Assembly (NCBI GenBank): GCA_944325155.1
Contig: CALUYY010000001.1
Coordinates: forward strand, 292,415-356,414
Length of the DNA stretch: 64,000 nucleotides
Origin: Candidatus Gastranaerophilales bacterium
GTDB taxonomy: Bacteria > Cyanobacteriota > Vampirovibrionia > Gastranaerophilales > Gastranaerophilaceae
Reading direction: 5' to 3'
How positions within the stretch are numbered: position 1 is the stretch's first letter; the number at the start of each line of letters is the position of its first letter. The notes under the pieces are model-generated. The model was not told the origin of the DNA. It searched no databases and worked only from the letters and a program-made list of their open reading frames with translations. Below, piece by piece: positions 63,924-64,000 of this stretch. A program made the translations under genes and the position numbers.

Positions 63924-64000
63924 ATCTTCAAGGGGAGCGACTACCTGACCGAATTGTCAAGCGGAAATGAAGGCAATAAAAAAGATGACTGATAAAAAAC
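63924..64000 (+). repeat. 77-base direct repeat, copy 2, cut by the window edge
   Basis: Identical to copy 1 as far as the window reaches, so the repeat may be longer and may continue as an array. Here the frame is open further upstream (LLKLESESYVIFKGSDY) but still lacks a start codon. Confidence 0.9.

Larger units (their letters stand above)
63416..64000. pseudogene. Gene-free phage debris up to the window edge
   Basis: No intact gene is present. Minus-strand protein-like fragments in shifting frames can be read, for example DYSAIAKDVNNDNSSLLN followed after a frameshift by TRTFVNSNNPLYNADISL, and TDILDNADNSCTFTDFNP. On the plus strand two copies of a 3' end encode GSDYLTELSSGNEGNKKDD. The segment looks like several collapsed phage or cassette genes. 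Confidence 0.5.

Noticed and set aside
63807..64000. CRISPR-like repeat-spacer-repeat pattern
   Set aside because: The repeat is 77 bases with a 40-base gap, far longer than CRISPR repeats. It reads as the coding end of a gene, and no cas gene is present.

Overview
The window is AT-rich, densely coded bacterial DNA. It fits best a gut Gastranaerophilales (Vampirovibrionia, formerly Melainabacteria). Clues are a short N-terminal Ser-Phe-Lys-Gly motif shared by several otherwise unrelated genes, a prepilin-like protein, a calpain-like protease and an aryl-polyene-type gene cluster. This taxonomic call is inference; no rRNA gene is present.

Region 1 (1-7.6 kb) is most of an aryl-polyene-type type II fatty acid/polyketide cluster in two divergent operons. 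The minus strand carries a fused AMP-ligase/hot-dog dehydratase, a small membrane protein, two acyl carrier proteins, a PlsC-type acyltransferase and a chain-length-factor-like protein. The plus strand carries ketosynthase, dehydratase, ketoreductase and ketosynthase in the apeO-P-Q-R order. Between 7.7 and 10.3 kb lie a calpain-family cysteine protease, a basic secreted protein and a LysM protein.

Region 2 (10.3-23.3 kb) is one long minus-strand operon of touching genes for a CDP-linked 3,6-dideoxy sugar (rfbF, rfbG, rfbH). Next to them are a thiamine-diphosphate enzyme of the YerE/acetolactate synthase type, an aldolase fused to two glycosyltransferases, a split transketolase and an SDR reductase. 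This suggests a branched-chain (yersiniose-like) surface sugar. The first gene is a small tyrosine recombinase translationally coupled to a GT8-GT2 glycosyltransferase; a dif-like inverted repeat lies upstream.

Region 3 (23.7-25.8 kb) has ordinary housekeeping and hypothetical genes.

Region 4 (about 26.1-43.9 kb) looks like a Mu-type transposon without phage structural genes that carries defence cargo. The core is a Mor-like regulator, a Ser/Thr kinase, a MuA-like DDE transposase, a MuB-like ATPase, a tyrosine-recombinase-like protein lacking both catalytic arginines, and a DUF1804-like protein. The cargo is a DUF262/DUF1524 GmrSD-type protein, an unusual restriction-modification locus (two related nuclease-like subunits, one with ferredoxin-type cysteine clusters, plus two methyltransferases), and a Gabija pair (gajA, gajB). 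A 20-21 bp inverted repeat lies near both ends, and the right end abuts the initiator tRNA gene.

Region 5 (43.9-62.5 kb) returns to the chromosome: tRNA-fMet, a prepilin-like protein, ilvD, response regulators, a histidine kinase, tadA, clpP, a TPR-TPR-GGDEF operon, a large HNH protein and a group of small lineage-specific proteins. Region 6 (62.5-64 kb) is phage debris: a 5'-broken DUF2213-type gene and two different sets of duplicated gene 3' ends.
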